Shown: positions 45,446-54,133 of the stretch, piece after piece
Layout: each line of letters starts with the position of its first letter
How positions within the stretch are numbered: position 1 is the first letter of the stretch
Source of the DNA: Allostella sp. ATCC 35155
GTDB lineage: Bacteria; Pseudomonadota; Alphaproteobacteria; ATCC43930; Allostellaceae
Length of the DNA: 64,000 nt
NCBI GenBank assembly: GCA_006738865.1
Contig: AP019701.1
Coordinates: forward strand, 735,001 to 799,000
Direction of reading: 5' to 3'
Made by a program: the position numbers and the translations under genes
The notes under the pieces: model-generated
The model's input: only the letters and a program-made list of their open reading frames with translations
What the model was told of the DNA's origin: nothing
Database searches by the model: none

Positions 45446-48283
45446 ATGAGGGCCGGGCTCTCCCGCAAGCTCCTGCTCGCCTTCTGCCTGATCTCTGCCC
45501 TGACGGTGGTGGCGGCCGTGGTCGCCTGGGTCCGCTTCAACACGGTCCAGGAGACGATCGCCCAGCTGACGCGGGAGAGCATTCCCGAGGTCACGCTGTC
45601 GCTGGCGCTGGCGGGCCGGGCATCGGAGATGGCGGCGGCCGCGCCGCTGCTCGGCCGCTCGGCGAGCCAGGCGGAGCGGCTGCAGCGCTTCGGCGCGATC
45701 GCCCGGTTCCTCGGCGAGATCGACGAGCTGCTGAGCCGCTTGAAGGAGATCTCCGACCAGAGCGAGCGGCTCGCCCGCCTCGACGAGGCGATCGCCGAGA
45801 TCGCCCGCGTGTTCACGACCGTCGACCGCGGTGCGCAGGACTTCCTGAACGCCCAGGAACGGCTCGACAATGCCAGCCAGTCGGTCCAGGCGCTGGCCGA
45901 GCGCGCGCGCCGCATCCTGGCCCCGGTCACCGCGGACGCGACCTACCGGCTGACGTCGCGGCTGGAAGAGCTGTCGTCGGGGGAGGTCGACCTGCTCGCG
46001 GACCAGGAGGAACTGCTGCGCCTCTCGACCGAGGTGGTGCAGCCGCTGCTGGCGCTGCAGGAACTGCGGGTCGATCTCAACGGCCTCGTGGCGGCATTGG
46101 CGCAGGTCGCGAGCGCGCCGCGGGGCGAGGTGCTGGCGCCGCTGCGGCCGACGGTGGTCGGGCAGCGCATGAAGATGGCGGCCGCCCTCGACACGCTGGA
46201 GCGCGCGCGCGAGGCGGAGGGCATCCGTCCGATCGCCGAGCAGCTCATGGATCTCGGCGACGACAGCCGGCTCTTCGCCTATCGCCGCCGGGTGCTGGCG
46301 GCGAGCGCGGCGGTCGGCGACGCCCTGCGGCAGTCCCAGGTGGTGGTGTCGACCCTGACGCGGGAGATCGACGACCTCGTCGCCGCGGCGCGGGAGACCG
46401 CCGACCGCTCGGTGGCGCGCACCCGGGTGCTGGTCGACGAGACGCGGTGGTTGCTCGTCGGCCTGTCGGTCGCGAGCCTTCTCGTGGCGATCCTCATCGT
46501 CTGGCTCTACGTCGCGCGCAACATCGTCCGCCGCCTCCTGGCGATCGAGCGCAGCATGCTGGCGATCGCCGGCGGTGACCTGGGGGCCTCGATCCCCGAT
46601 GCCGGCCGCGACGAGGTCGGCAACATGGGCCGCGCCCTCGTCGTCTTCCGCGACAATGCGCGCGGTTTGCGGGTCGCGCGCGAGGAGGCCGAGGCCGCCC
46701 GCGACGAGGCGGAGGCGGCGCGGAGCGCGGCGGAGCGTGCGACACAGGCGAAGTCGGAGTTCCTGGCGAACATGAGCCACGAGCTGCGGACGCCGCTCAA
46801 CGCGATCATCGGCTACAGCGAGATCCTGCTGGAGGAGGCCGAGGACCAGGAGCTGGACGATTTCGCGCCGGACCTGGAGCGCATCCGGACGGCGGGCAAG
46901 CACCTGCTGACGATCATCAACGACATCCTGGACCTGTCGAAGATCGAGGCGGGGCGGATGGACGTGCATATCGAACCCATCGACCTCGGCTTCCTGGTGC
47001 GCGAGGTGGAGACGCTGATCCGTCCGGCGGCGGAGAAGAACGGCAACCGGCTGGAACTCGTCTGCCCGGACGACATCGGGCGGATGACGTCCGACAGCCA
47101 GAAGATCAAGCAGTGCCTGCTCAACCTCGGCAGCAACGCCGTGAAGTTCACCAGCAACGGCGAGGTGCGGATCGCGGTCGCCCGGGCGGCGGGACCGGCC
47201 GGCCCCGGCGTCCGCTTCTCGATCGAGGACACCGGGATCGGGATGACGGAGGAGCAGATGGGCAAGCTGTTCCGGGCGTTCACCCAGGCGGATTCCTCGA
47301 CGACGAAGAAGTATGGCGGCACCGGCCTCGGGCTGGCCATCTGCAAGCACTTCGCCACCATGCTGGGCGGCGACATCACGGTCGCCAGCACGGTCGGCAC
47401 CGGCACCACCTTCACGATGTGGCTGCCGGACCCGGCCCCGGGCGAGGTGGCGCCGCAGGCCGCGGTGCCGGCAGGCGCCCTGAGCAGCGAACTGGCCGGG
47501 CAGGTGCCCGGCGGCGGCGCCGGCCGCAAGATCCTCGTCGTCGACGACGATCCCAACGTCCACAATCTCCTCGGGGCGATGCTCGCCAAGGAGGGCTTCG
47601 TCGCGATCCACGCCTATGCCGGCGAGGAGGCGCTGGAGATGGCGCGGACCGAGCGTCCGGCGCTGATCACCCTCGACGTCATGATGCCCAAGGTGAACGG
47701 CTGGTCGGTGCTGACCGCCCTCAAGGCGGACCCGGCCGTCGACCAGATCCCGGTCGTCATGGTGACGATCAGCGACGAGCGCGGCCTCGGCTATTCGCTG
47801 GGGGCGGCGGAATTCCTGACCAAGCCGATCGACCGGGCGCGCCTCGTCTCCGTCGTCCGCCGCTTCGCGACGAACGACGCGCCGTTGGGCGTCCTCATCG
47901 TCGAGGACGACGACGCCAACCGCGACCTCATGCGCCGCGCCGTCGAGGCCGCCGGGCTCGGGGCCGCTGCCGTCGAGAACGGACTGCGCGGGCTGGACTG
48001 GCTGCGGCGCAATCCGGCCCCCGACCTGATCCTTCTCGACCTGATGATGCCGGAAATGGACGGCTTCACCTTCATCGAGGCATTGCGTTCCGAACCGGCT
48101 TGGCGCGACATTCCCGTCGTCGTCGTCACGGCCAAGACGCTGACCGCCCAGGAACACGAGTACCTCAGCCAGCGCACGCGCCAAGTGGTTGCCAAAGGCG
48201 ATCAGGCGATTGCCGATCTCGCGGACGTGATTCGGACCACGCTGCCGACGGGCTCCACCCCCGGCGGGACGGACAGAGGATAA
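45446..48283 (+). CDS. Hybrid sensor histidine kinase with two receiver domains
   Basis: 945 residues. TM1 at about 7-28, a helical periplasmic sensor, TM2 ([22 protein letters not shown], about 334-355), HAMP, and a coiled coil. Dimerisation/phosphoacceptor H445 is in [22 protein letters not shown]. HATPase boxes are complete ([25 protein letters not shown]). Two receivers follow: [13 protein letters not shown] with [10 protein letters not shown] and [13 protein letters not shown] with [10 protein letters not shown]. In the first, the conserved Lys is in EFLTKPIDR. It should drive the small response regulator and PP2C protein downstream, though the partner is inferred. Confidence 0.93.
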   Translation: MRAGLSRKLLLAFCLISALTVVAAVVAWVRFNTVQETIAQLTRESIPEVTLSLALAGRASEMAAAAPLLGRSASQAERLQRFGAIARFLGEIDELLSRLKEISDQSERLARLDEAIAEIARVFTTVDRGAQDFLNAQERLDNASQSVQALAERARRILAPVTADATYRLTSRLEELSSGEVDLLADQEELLRLSTEVVQPLLALQELRVDLNGLVAALAQVASAPRGEVLAPLRPTVVGQRMKMAAALDTLERAREAEGIRPIAEQLMDLGDDSRLFAYRRRVLAASAAVGDALRQSQVVVSTLTREIDDLVAAARETADRSVARTRVLVDETRWLLVGLSVASLLVAILIVWLYVARNIVRRLLAIERSMLAIAGGDLGASIPDAGRDEVGNMGRALVVFRDNARGLRVAREEAEAARDEAEAARSAAERATQAKSEFLANMSHELRTPLNAIIGYSEILLEEAEDQELDDFAPDLERIRTAGKHLLTIINDILDLSKIEAGRMDVHIEPIDLGFLVREVETLIRPAAEKNGNRLELVCPDDIGRMTSDSQKIKQCLLNLGSNAVKFTSNGEVRIAVARAAGPAGPGVRFSIEDTGIGMTEEQMGKLFRAFTQADSSTTKKYGGTGLGLAICKHFATMLGGDITVASTVGTGTTFTMWLPDPAPGEVAPQAAVPAGALSSELAGQVPGGGAGRKILVVDDDPNVHNLLGAMLAKEGFVAIHAYAGEEALEMARTERPALITLDVMMPKVNGWSVLTALKADPAVDQIPVVMVTISDERGLGYSLGAAEFLTKPIDRARLVSVVRRFATNDAPLGVLIVEDDDANRDLMRRAVEAAGLGAAAVENGLRGLDWLRRNPAPDLILLDLMMPEMDGFTFIEALRSEPAWRDIPVVVVTAKTLTAQEHEYLSQRTRQVVAKGDQAIADLADVIRTTLPTGSTPGGTDRG

Positions 48284-48290
48284 TGGAGCC

Positions 48291-48668
48291 ATGCCGAAGA
48301 TCCTCATTGTCGAGGACAACGAGATGAATCGCGACCTGCTGAAGCGGCGGCTGTCGAAGAAGGGCTACGACATCGCCCTGGCGGTCGACGGCCTGGAGGG
48401 CGTGTCGGCCGCTTCCGCGGAGCGGCCCGACCTCATCCTGATGGATGTCGGCCTGCCCGGGATCGATGGACACGAGGCGACCCGCCGCATCCGGGCCGAG
48501 CCCGGGCTCGCCCGCATCCCGATCATCGCGCTGACGGCCCATGCCATGTCGGACGACCGCGCCAAGGCGATCGACGCCGGATGCGACGACTACGACACCA
48601 AGCCCGTGGACCTGCCTCGGCTTCTCGCCAAGGTCGAGGCGCTGCTGGCCCGGACGGCCGGCCAATGA
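48291..48668 (+). CDS. Single-domain response regulator (DivK-like)
   Basis: 125 residues, a receiver only: ILIVEDNEMNRDLLKRRLSKKGY (acidic pocket), phospho-Asp in LILMDVGLPGIDGHEATRRIR, Thr/Ser switch in IIALTAHAMSDDR and Lys in YDTKPVDLPRLL. Such proteins carry phosphate between kinases or bind targets directly. It begins 7 bp after the hybrid kinase, and its stop overlaps the PP2C start (ATGA), so the three are co-expressed. Confidence 0.92.
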   Translation: MPKILIVEDNEMNRDLLKRRLSKKGYDIALAVDGLEGVSAASAERPDLILMDVGLPGIDGHEATRRIRAEPGLARIPIIALTAHAMSDDRAKAIDAGCDDYDTKPVDLPRLLAKVEALLARTAGQ

Positions 48669-49921
48669 GCGAGATTCGCGAGCGCTCGGCCGGGGCGAGC
48701 GAGCGGCGCGCCGCATCCGAGGAGCAGCGGCGCCAGGCCATCGCCCGGATCGGCGGCAACGTCTCCGTCCTCGTCGTCGACGATCATCCCGACAACCGCG
48801 ACCTGCTGCGGCGCCGCCTGGAGCGGCTTGGCATCGCCCGCGTCGAGATGGCGGTCGACGGGGTGGAGGCGGTCGACATGATCCGCGCCGATTCCTTCGA
48901 CCTCGTCTTCCTCGACGTCATGATGCCGAACATGAACGGCTACGAGGTGCTGGAGCGGCTGCGCGACGAGAACCGGCTCGCCGACCTGCCGGTCGTCATG
49001 ATCTCGGCCCTGACCGAGATGGACAGCGTCGTGCGCTGCATCGACCTCGGGGCCGAGGACTACCTCGCCAAGCCCTTCAACCCGACGCTGCTGCGCGCCC
49101 GCCTCTACGCCCTGCTGGAGAAGAAGCGGCTGCGCGACGCCGTGCGCGAGAACCTGCGCCGGCTCGAGAGCGACCTCGAGGCGGCGCGATCGAGCCAGCT
49201 CGGCATGGTGCCGCCGGCGATGGATCCGCGCGACGGCGAATGGCCGGTCGGCATCCGCGCGCTGCTGGAGCCGGCGCGCCAGGTCGGCGGCGATCTCATC
49301 GACTTCTTCGCGCTCGGGGCGGGGCATTGCTGCTTCCTCCTCGGCGACGTGTCCGGCAAGGGGCCGGCCGCGGCGCTGTTCATGGCCCGTGCCTGGGGAA
49401 CGCTGCGATCGGCGGCGCCCTTGTGGGCCGAGCGCAGCGACGACGAGTCCGGCGTCGTCGCCATGATGGAAGCGGTCAACACCCGCATGTGCGAGGCCAA
49501 TCCCAGCTTCGAGTTCCTGACCCTGTTCCTCGGTGTGCTCGACGTCGCGACCGGCCGGGTGGTCTTCGCCAACGCCGGGCATCCGCCGCCGTACCGCATC
49601 CGGCACGGCGAGGCGCCGCTGCCGCTGGTCGGCGGCATGCCCGTCGGCATCGACGATCGCGTCCGGCACCTGTCCGGCACCATCGACCTGGCTCCTGGCG
49701 ACCGCATCGTCGTCTACTCCGACGGCGTCACCGAGGCGATGAACACCGCCAAGGAGTTCTATGGCGACGACAAGCTGGCCGACGTGCTGGCCGAGGTGCC
49801 CGACGCCGATCCGGAGACGCTGGTCGCCCATGTCCGCCGCTCGGTGGCCGAGTTCGCGGCGGGCGAGGAACAGTCCGACGACATCGCGATCCTGGCGCTC
49901 GGCTGGAAGGTAGTGGAATAG
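48665..49921 (+). CDS. Receiver-domain PP2C-type (SpoIIE/RsbU) phosphatase
   Basis: 418 residues. Residues about 34-155 are a receiver (VLVVDDHPDNRDLLRRR, phospho-Asp in LVFLDVMMPNMNG, Lys in YLAKPFNPT). A coiled-coil linker follows (KKRLRDAVRENLRRLESDLEAARSSQL). Residues about 185-418 are PP2C_SIG, with metal Asp residues in VGGDLIDFF, DVSGKGPAAALFMA, YSDGVTEAMN and QSDDIAILAL. RsbU/HsbR-like enzymes remove phosphate from STAS Ser. The two STAS proteins nearby are likely substrates, with activity set by phosphorylation of the receiver. Confidence 0.92.
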   Translation: MSEIRERSAGASERRAASEEQRRQAIARIGGNVSVLVVDDHPDNRDLLRRRLERLGIARVEMAVDGVEAVDMIRADSFDLVFLDVMMPNMNGYEVLERLRDENRLADLPVVMISALTEMDSVVRCIDLGAEDYLAKPFNPTLLRARLYALLEKKRLRDAVRENLRRLESDLEAARSSQLGMVPPAMDPRDGEWPVGIRALLEPARQVGGDLIDFFALGAGHCCFLLGDVSGKGPAAALFMARAWGTLRSAAPLWAERSDDESGVVAMMEAVNTRMCEANPSFEFLTLFLGVLDVATGRVVFANAGHPPPYRIRHGEAPLPLVGGMPVGIDDRVRHLSGTIDLAPGDRIVVYSDGVTEAMNTAKEFYGDDKLADVLAEVPDADPETLVAHVRRSVAEFAAGEEQSDDIAILALGWKVVE

Positions 49922-50016
49922 AGCCGCCTGCTCACGGAAGGTTGTTGGGAACGGGGCCGGCCTCGATGCTATGAATGCTGACGAGTTGCTGAATCCACGA
50001 GTGTGGGGCACGCACG

Positions 50017-50865
50017 ATGCTTGGGGTTTCTGACCCCCTGGCCAGCAAAGCCGTTCTCGACCGTCACAACACCCGGGTCCGGGGTTCCGGGAAGGTTCCA
50101 ATCCTGTTCGCCCACGGCTATGGCTGCGACCAGTCGATGTGGCGGTGGGTGATGCCGGCGTTCGAGGACCATTTTCGCACGGTGGCGTTCGACTATGTCG
50201 GATGCGGCGGCTCCGCCGCCCCGTACGACGCCGGAAGGTATGCCAGCCTCTCCGGCTATGCGGACGATCTGCTGGATGTCTGTCGCGCGCTGGGCGACGC
50301 GCCGGTCGTGCTGGTCGGCCATTCGGTGAGTGCGATGATCGGCGTGCTCGCGGCTGCGCGGGAGCCCGGACGTTTTTCGCGACTGGTCATGATCGGGCCA
50401 TCGCCCCGTTACATCTCCGACGGCGACTATGTCGGCGGCTTTTCGCCGAGCGACATCCAGTCGCTGCTCGATCTGATGGAGGCCGACCACCAGGGCTGGG
50501 CCGCGAGCCTGGCATCAACCGTACTGGGGAACCCGGACCGTCCCGAACTGGTGGCGGAACTCGAGGCCAGCTTCTGTCGCATGGACCCCGCCATCGCGCG
50601 CCAATTCGCCCGGACCACGTTCCTTTCCGACAACCGCGCCGATCTGGACGCCGTCTCGGTTCCGGTCCTCGTGCTGCAATGCTCGGACGACGTGATCGCG
50701 CCCGTCGATGTCGGCCGATACGTCGATCGGCGGCTGCGGGACAGCCGGTTCGTCCAGCTGAACGCCGTCGGCCACTGTCCGCATATCAGCGCACCGGAAG
50801 AGCTGGTTGCTGCCATCCGCCCCTTCCTTGCCGATCTGGTCGAGGCCGATCGTGCCGATTCCTGA
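50017..50865 (+). CDS. RsbQ-like alpha/beta hydrolase
   Basis: 282 residues. It opens NTRVRGSGKVPILFAHGYGCDQSMWRWVMPAFEDHFRTVAFDYVGCGGS, close to RsbQ/KAI2-type hydrolases. Catalytic Ser in VLVGHSVSAMIGVLAA, Asp in LVLQCSDDVIAP, His in NAVGHCPHISAPEEL. In Bacillus RsbQ is needed with the PAS-PP2C protein RsbP for energy-stress activation of sigma-B. Here the next gene, overlapping by 14 bp, has a PAS-like sensor plus a kinase domain, so an RsbQ-to-PAS sensor pair is likely. An extended -10-like TGCTATGAAT lies at 49967-49976. The ligand is unknown. Confidence 0.88.
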   Translation: MLGVSDPLASKAVLDRHNTRVRGSGKVPILFAHGYGCDQSMWRWVMPAFEDHFRTVAFDYVGCGGSAAPYDAGRYASLSGYADDLLDVCRALGDAPVVLVGHSVSAMIGVLAAAREPGRFSRLVMIGPSPRYISDGDYVGGFSPSDIQSLLDLMEADHQGWAASLASTVLGNPDRPELVAELEASFCRMDPAIARQFARTTFLSDNRADLDAVSVPVLVLQCSDDVIAPVDVGRYVDRRLRDSRFVQLNAVGHCPHISAPEELVAAIRPFLADLVEADRADS

Positions 50866-52048
50866 CGAGGGCAGCGAAGACTTTTACGAGGAGGCACCCT
50901 GCGGGTACGCGACCCACCGGGCGCAGGATGGCGTGATCGTGCGGATGAACCGCACCCTGGCGCAGTGGCTCGGCCATGCGAGCGAGGGCTCGGTCGGAAT
51001 CCGGCGCTTCCAGGATCTGTTGTCGCCGCCCGGGCGTGTGGTGCACGAAACCCGCCATCTGATGCTGCTGCGCAGCAGCGGATTCGCGTCGGCCCTGGCA
51101 ATGGAGATGGTGCACGCGAACGGCGAAAGGATGCCGGTCCTCATCACCTCGCAACTCCGGCGGGACAGCTTCGGCACGGAATTCATCCGTTCGACGATCT
51201 TCGATGGCACCGCACATATGCGCTATGAGCGGCAACTGATCGAAGCCCGGGACCGCGCCGAGACGGCCGCCCGCGAGGCGCAATCGGCCCGCGCGGCCGC
51301 CGATGCGGCGAACCGTGCGAAGTCCTGCTTCCTGCGGGCGATGAACCACGAGTTCCGTACCCCTATCCACGCCATCACCGGTTTTGCCGAACTCCTGACG
51401 ACCGCCGGCGCGACAATCGGTGAGGGTGCGAAGCAGCAGTATCTGGGCCGGATGCAGGAGTCCGCACTCCACCTCCTCGGGCTCCTCGAGGACGCCACCC
51501 GCTACGCCAGTCTGGATGCGATGGAAGGTGCCCCGGCCGCGGACCCCGTTCGCCTGCGCACCATCGTCGAGAACGGGCTGGCGCTCGCCCGGCCGATCCT
51601 GGATCGGCGCCAGGTTCTTGCGGTCCAATTGCCGGACGCCGACGAACCGGCTGTGCTGGTCGACGGCGCGGCAGCCGCCGAGGCGTTGTCCTGCGTGCTT
51701 CGCGATGTCGCGCGTCGCGCGCCGCCACGCTCGAACCTCCGGGTCGGCGTCCGTCGGCAGGCAGACGGGAGCGCGATCGAGCTTCGTGGAACGGCACTGC
51801 CGCAGAGCCGCTCCGAACTGTCGGCCCTGTTGTCGCCACTGGATGCCCCGGCGGTCATGAACCGCGGACTGGAGGGCTCGGGCCTCGGCATCGCCTACGC
51901 GCACCGGGTGCTCGGCCTGTTCCGGGGTGCGCTGACGATGGATCACACCGCCGAAAGCGGCTTTGGCCTGATCATGACCTTCGCCAGCGACCGATCGGCC
52001 TTCAATGCGCGGCTGTCCATCGTTCCGGGTCCGGCAGGCGCAGGGTGA
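50852..52048 (+). CDS. PAS-domain histidine kinase with degenerate ATP-binding domain
   Basis: 398 residues. A PAS-like sensor (about 10-125; DFYEEAPCGYATHRAQDGVIVRMNRTLAQWLGH), a coiled coil, and a phosphoacceptor His166 in FLRAMNHEFRTPIHAITGFAEL. The HATPase part keeps only a G2-like GSGLGIAYAHRVLG. The N-box Asn is not seen (AAEALSCVLRDVARRAPP), and the DxGxG G1 box is missing (RGTALPQSRSELSALLSP). It may bind no ATP and be a pseudokinase or phosphatase/scaffold. The start is a GTG at 50852 overlapping the RsbQ-like gene. The 3' end overlaps the convergent MFS gene by 47 bp. Confidence 0.8.
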   Translation: MPIPDEGSEDFYEEAPCGYATHRAQDGVIVRMNRTLAQWLGHASEGSVGIRRFQDLLSPPGRVVHETRHLMLLRSSGFASALAMEMVHANGERMPVLITSQLRRDSFGTEFIRSTIFDGTAHMRYERQLIEARDRAETAAREAQSARAAADAANRAKSCFLRAMNHEFRTPIHAITGFAELLTTAGATIGEGAKQQYLGRMQESALHLLGLLEDATRYASLDAMEGAPAADPVRLRTIVENGLALARPILDRRQVLAVQLPDADEPAVLVDGAAAAEALSCVLRDVARRAPPRSNLRVGVRRQADGSAIELRGTALPQSRSELSALLSPLDAPAVMNRGLEGSGLGIAYAHRVLGLFRGALTMDHTAESGFGLIMTFASDRSAFNARLSIVPGPAGAG

Positions 52049-53195
52049 CGGCCGCCGCCAGGGTGGCAAGCGCCGCGCACCCGCCAACCGGCCAAGTGTA
52101 GGAGCCGAGCGCGTCGAAGGCGAAGCCGGCGATCGGGGGCCCCAGCAGGCAACCGATCGAAACGCTGCTGAACACCGCTCCCATGACGGCGCCGATGGCG
52201 CGCGCGCCGAAGAAGTCGGCGCAGAGCGTCGGCATCAGCGCGACATAGCCGCCATAGCTGACGCCGAACGCGCCGGCGAACAGCGCCAGCATCCAATAGC
52301 GGTCGGCCACCGCCCAGAACAGGAGCAGGACCGCCTGGGCCGCCACGACCGCGATCAGCGCCCGCCGGCGGCCGAGCCGGTCGGCGGCCGAGCCGATCAC
52401 GAAGCGCCCGAGGATGCTGCCGGCACCGATGATGCCGAGGAGAGCGGCCGCCATCGCCGGCGTCGCGCCGAGGTCGATCGCGTCCGGCGCCAGATGCACG
52501 AACGGCGTGAAGATGCCGAACGACGTCAGGAACGCGGCGAACGCCATCAGGCGGAACGGCCGGCTGCGGACGGCGGTGCGGAAGTCGACTCCGGTGACGG
52601 TACGCGGGCCCGCCTCGCGCGGGGCCGGCTGCCCATCGGGGCCAAGGCCCCGGCGCTGCGGCCGGCTGTCGAGCAGCAGTGCGCCGCCGCCGCCGACCAG
52701 CAGCGTGCCGGCCGCCAGCACGAGGTAGCTGGCGCGCCAGCCGAGCCCCTCGACCAGCCAGGCGGTGAGTGGGGGAATCGCCAGAGTTCCGGCGCCGATG
52801 CCGGCGATGGCGATGCCGGACGCGAAGGCCCGGCGGCGGACGAACCAGGGCTGCACCGCGCCGAGCGATGGGACATAGGAGAAGCCGACGCCGATGCCGA
52901 TCCCGAGGCCGGAGGCGAGGTAGATCTGCCAGAGGGCGTCGGCCCGGCTGGCCAGCACGAGGCCCGCGCTCATGATGAGCATGCCCAGGAGCGCGACCCG
53001 GCGCGGCCCCCAGCGATCGGCGGCGGCTCCGCTCGGCAGGCCGAGGCCGAAATAGAGCGCGCCGGAGATCGAGAAGACGATCGCAAGATCGCCGCGCCGG
53101 GCGGCGAACTCGCGCTCCAGCTCGGTGAAGAAGGCACCGAAGCTGTAACCGACACCGAATCCGGCGAACATGACGGCGAAGGCGGCACCGACCAC
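52002..53195 (-). CDS. MFS transporter (monocarboxylate/oxalate-formate-like), start uncertain
   Basis: 397 residues as read from the GTG at 53195, about 12 membrane segments: VGAAFAVMFAGFGVGYSFGAFFTELEREF, GLPSGAAADRWGPRRVALLGM (the loop 2-3 motif), FVRRRAFASGIAIAGIGAGTLAIPPLTAWL. It resembles OFA-type carriers that move small carboxylates. In the same frame upstream of 53195 the sequence still reads IFPPIFHGWIV, the usual lead-in to TM1, but no start codon is found there; an ATG at 53247 is one base out of frame across a run of nine C. See findings. Confidence 0.85.
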   Translation of the reverse strand: MVGAAFAVMFAGFGVGYSFGAFFTELEREFAARRGDLAIVFSISGALYFGLGLPSGAAADRWGPRRVALLGMLIMSAGLVLASRADALWQIYLASGLGIGIGVGFSYVPSLGAVQPWFVRRRAFASGIAIAGIGAGTLAIPPLTAWLVEGLGWRASYLVLAAGTLLVGGGGALLLDSRPQRRGLGPDGQPAPREAGPRTVTGVDFRTAVRSRPFRLMAFAAFLTSFGIFTPFVHLAPDAIDLGATPAMAAALLGIIGAGSILGRFVIGSAADRLGRRRALIAVVAAQAVLLLFWAVADRYWMLALFAGAFGVSYGGYVALMPTLCADFFGARAIGAVMGAVFSSVSIGCLLGPPIAGFAFDALGSYTWPVGGCAALATLAAAVTLRLPDPERWTAAH

Positions 53196-53341
53196 GATCC
53201 AGCCGTGGAAGATCGGGGGGAAGATGCGGGGGGGGGAGGGATGGCATGGCGGGCCGACCCTAGATCATTTCGTGCCGCCTCGCCCCCGGCGGTGTCGACC
53301 GGTGCCGGTCGGGCGTGGAAGCCGGAGAGGAACGATGAAGG

Positions 53342-54133
53342 ATGGAACATGAAGCCACCGCAGGACGGCCCGCAGGTGAAGCGGTGAAGGGGCTCGTCGT
53401 CGGGCTGGCGAACGATCGTTCGCTGGCATGGGGCTGCGCGCAGGCGCTCCATGCCCAGGGTGCCGAGCTCGCCGTCACCTATCAGAACGAGAAGGCGCGG
53501 CCGCATGTCGCGCCGCTGGCGGCAGCGCTCGGGGCGGACATCGTCATGCCGCTCGACGTCACGGTCGATGCCGAGATGGACGCGCTCTTCGCCGCGCTGG
53601 CGGGGCGCTGGGGAAGGCTCGATTTCCTGCTGCACTCGATCGCGTTCGCCCCGAAGGCGGATCTGCATGGGCGGGTCGTCGACAGCTCCGCTGCCGGCTT
53701 CGCGACGGCGATGGACGTCTCCTGCCATTCGCTCGTCCGGTTGGCGCGGCGGGCGGAGCCGTTGATGGCGGATGGCGGTTCCATCCTGACGATGAGCTTC
53801 TACGGCTCGGAGAAGGTGGTGCCGGGCTATGGCATCATGGGGCCGGTCAAGGCCGCGCTGGAAGCGACGGTGCGCTATCTCGCCGCCGAACTCGGGCCGC
53901 GGCACGTCCGCGTCAACGCGCTCTCGACCGGCCCCGTCCAGACCCGCGCGGCTTCGGGTCTCGCCCATTTCGATACGCTGATGGCGCAGGCGGCGGCGAC
54001 GGCCCCCCTGCATCGCCTGGTGACGATCGAGCAGGTCGGCGAGGCGGCGGCCTTCCTCCTGTCCGGACGGGCCCGCTTCATCACCGGCCAGACCATCTAT
54101 GTCGACAGCGGCTACAACGCCGTTACCGGGTAG
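53342..54133 (+). CDS. Enoyl-ACP reductase (FabI-type SDR)
   Basis: 263 residues. The glycine-poor cofactor motif VVGLANDRSLAWGCAQALHAQGAELAVTYQNEK is diagnostic of FabI, as are LHSIAFAPKADLHGRVVDSS and the Tyr/Lys active-site region MSFYGSEKVVPGYGIMGPVKAALEA. It reduces trans-2-enoyl-ACP with NADH, last step of fatty acid elongation. It may be a second FabI besides a housekeeping copy. A GTG at 53384 is an alternative start. The 3' end overlaps the MocR gene by 11 bp. Confidence 0.9.
   Translation: MEHEATAGRPAGEAVKGLVVGLANDRSLAWGCAQALHAQGAELAVTYQNEKARPHVAPLAAALGADIVMPLDVTVDAEMDALFAALAGRWGRLDFLLHSIAFAPKADLHGRVVDSSAAGFATAMDVSCHSLVRLARRAEPLMADGGSILTMSFYGSEKVVPGYGIMGPVKAALEATVRYLAAELGPRHVRVNALSTGPVQTRAASGLAHFDTLMAQAAATAPLHRLVTIEQVGEAAAFLLSGRARFITGQTIYVDSGYNAVTG

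Noticed and set aside
49971-50033. 20-codon leader ORF overlapping the start of the RsbQ-like gene
   Set aside because: No ribosome-binding site and no attenuator-like structure could be seen.
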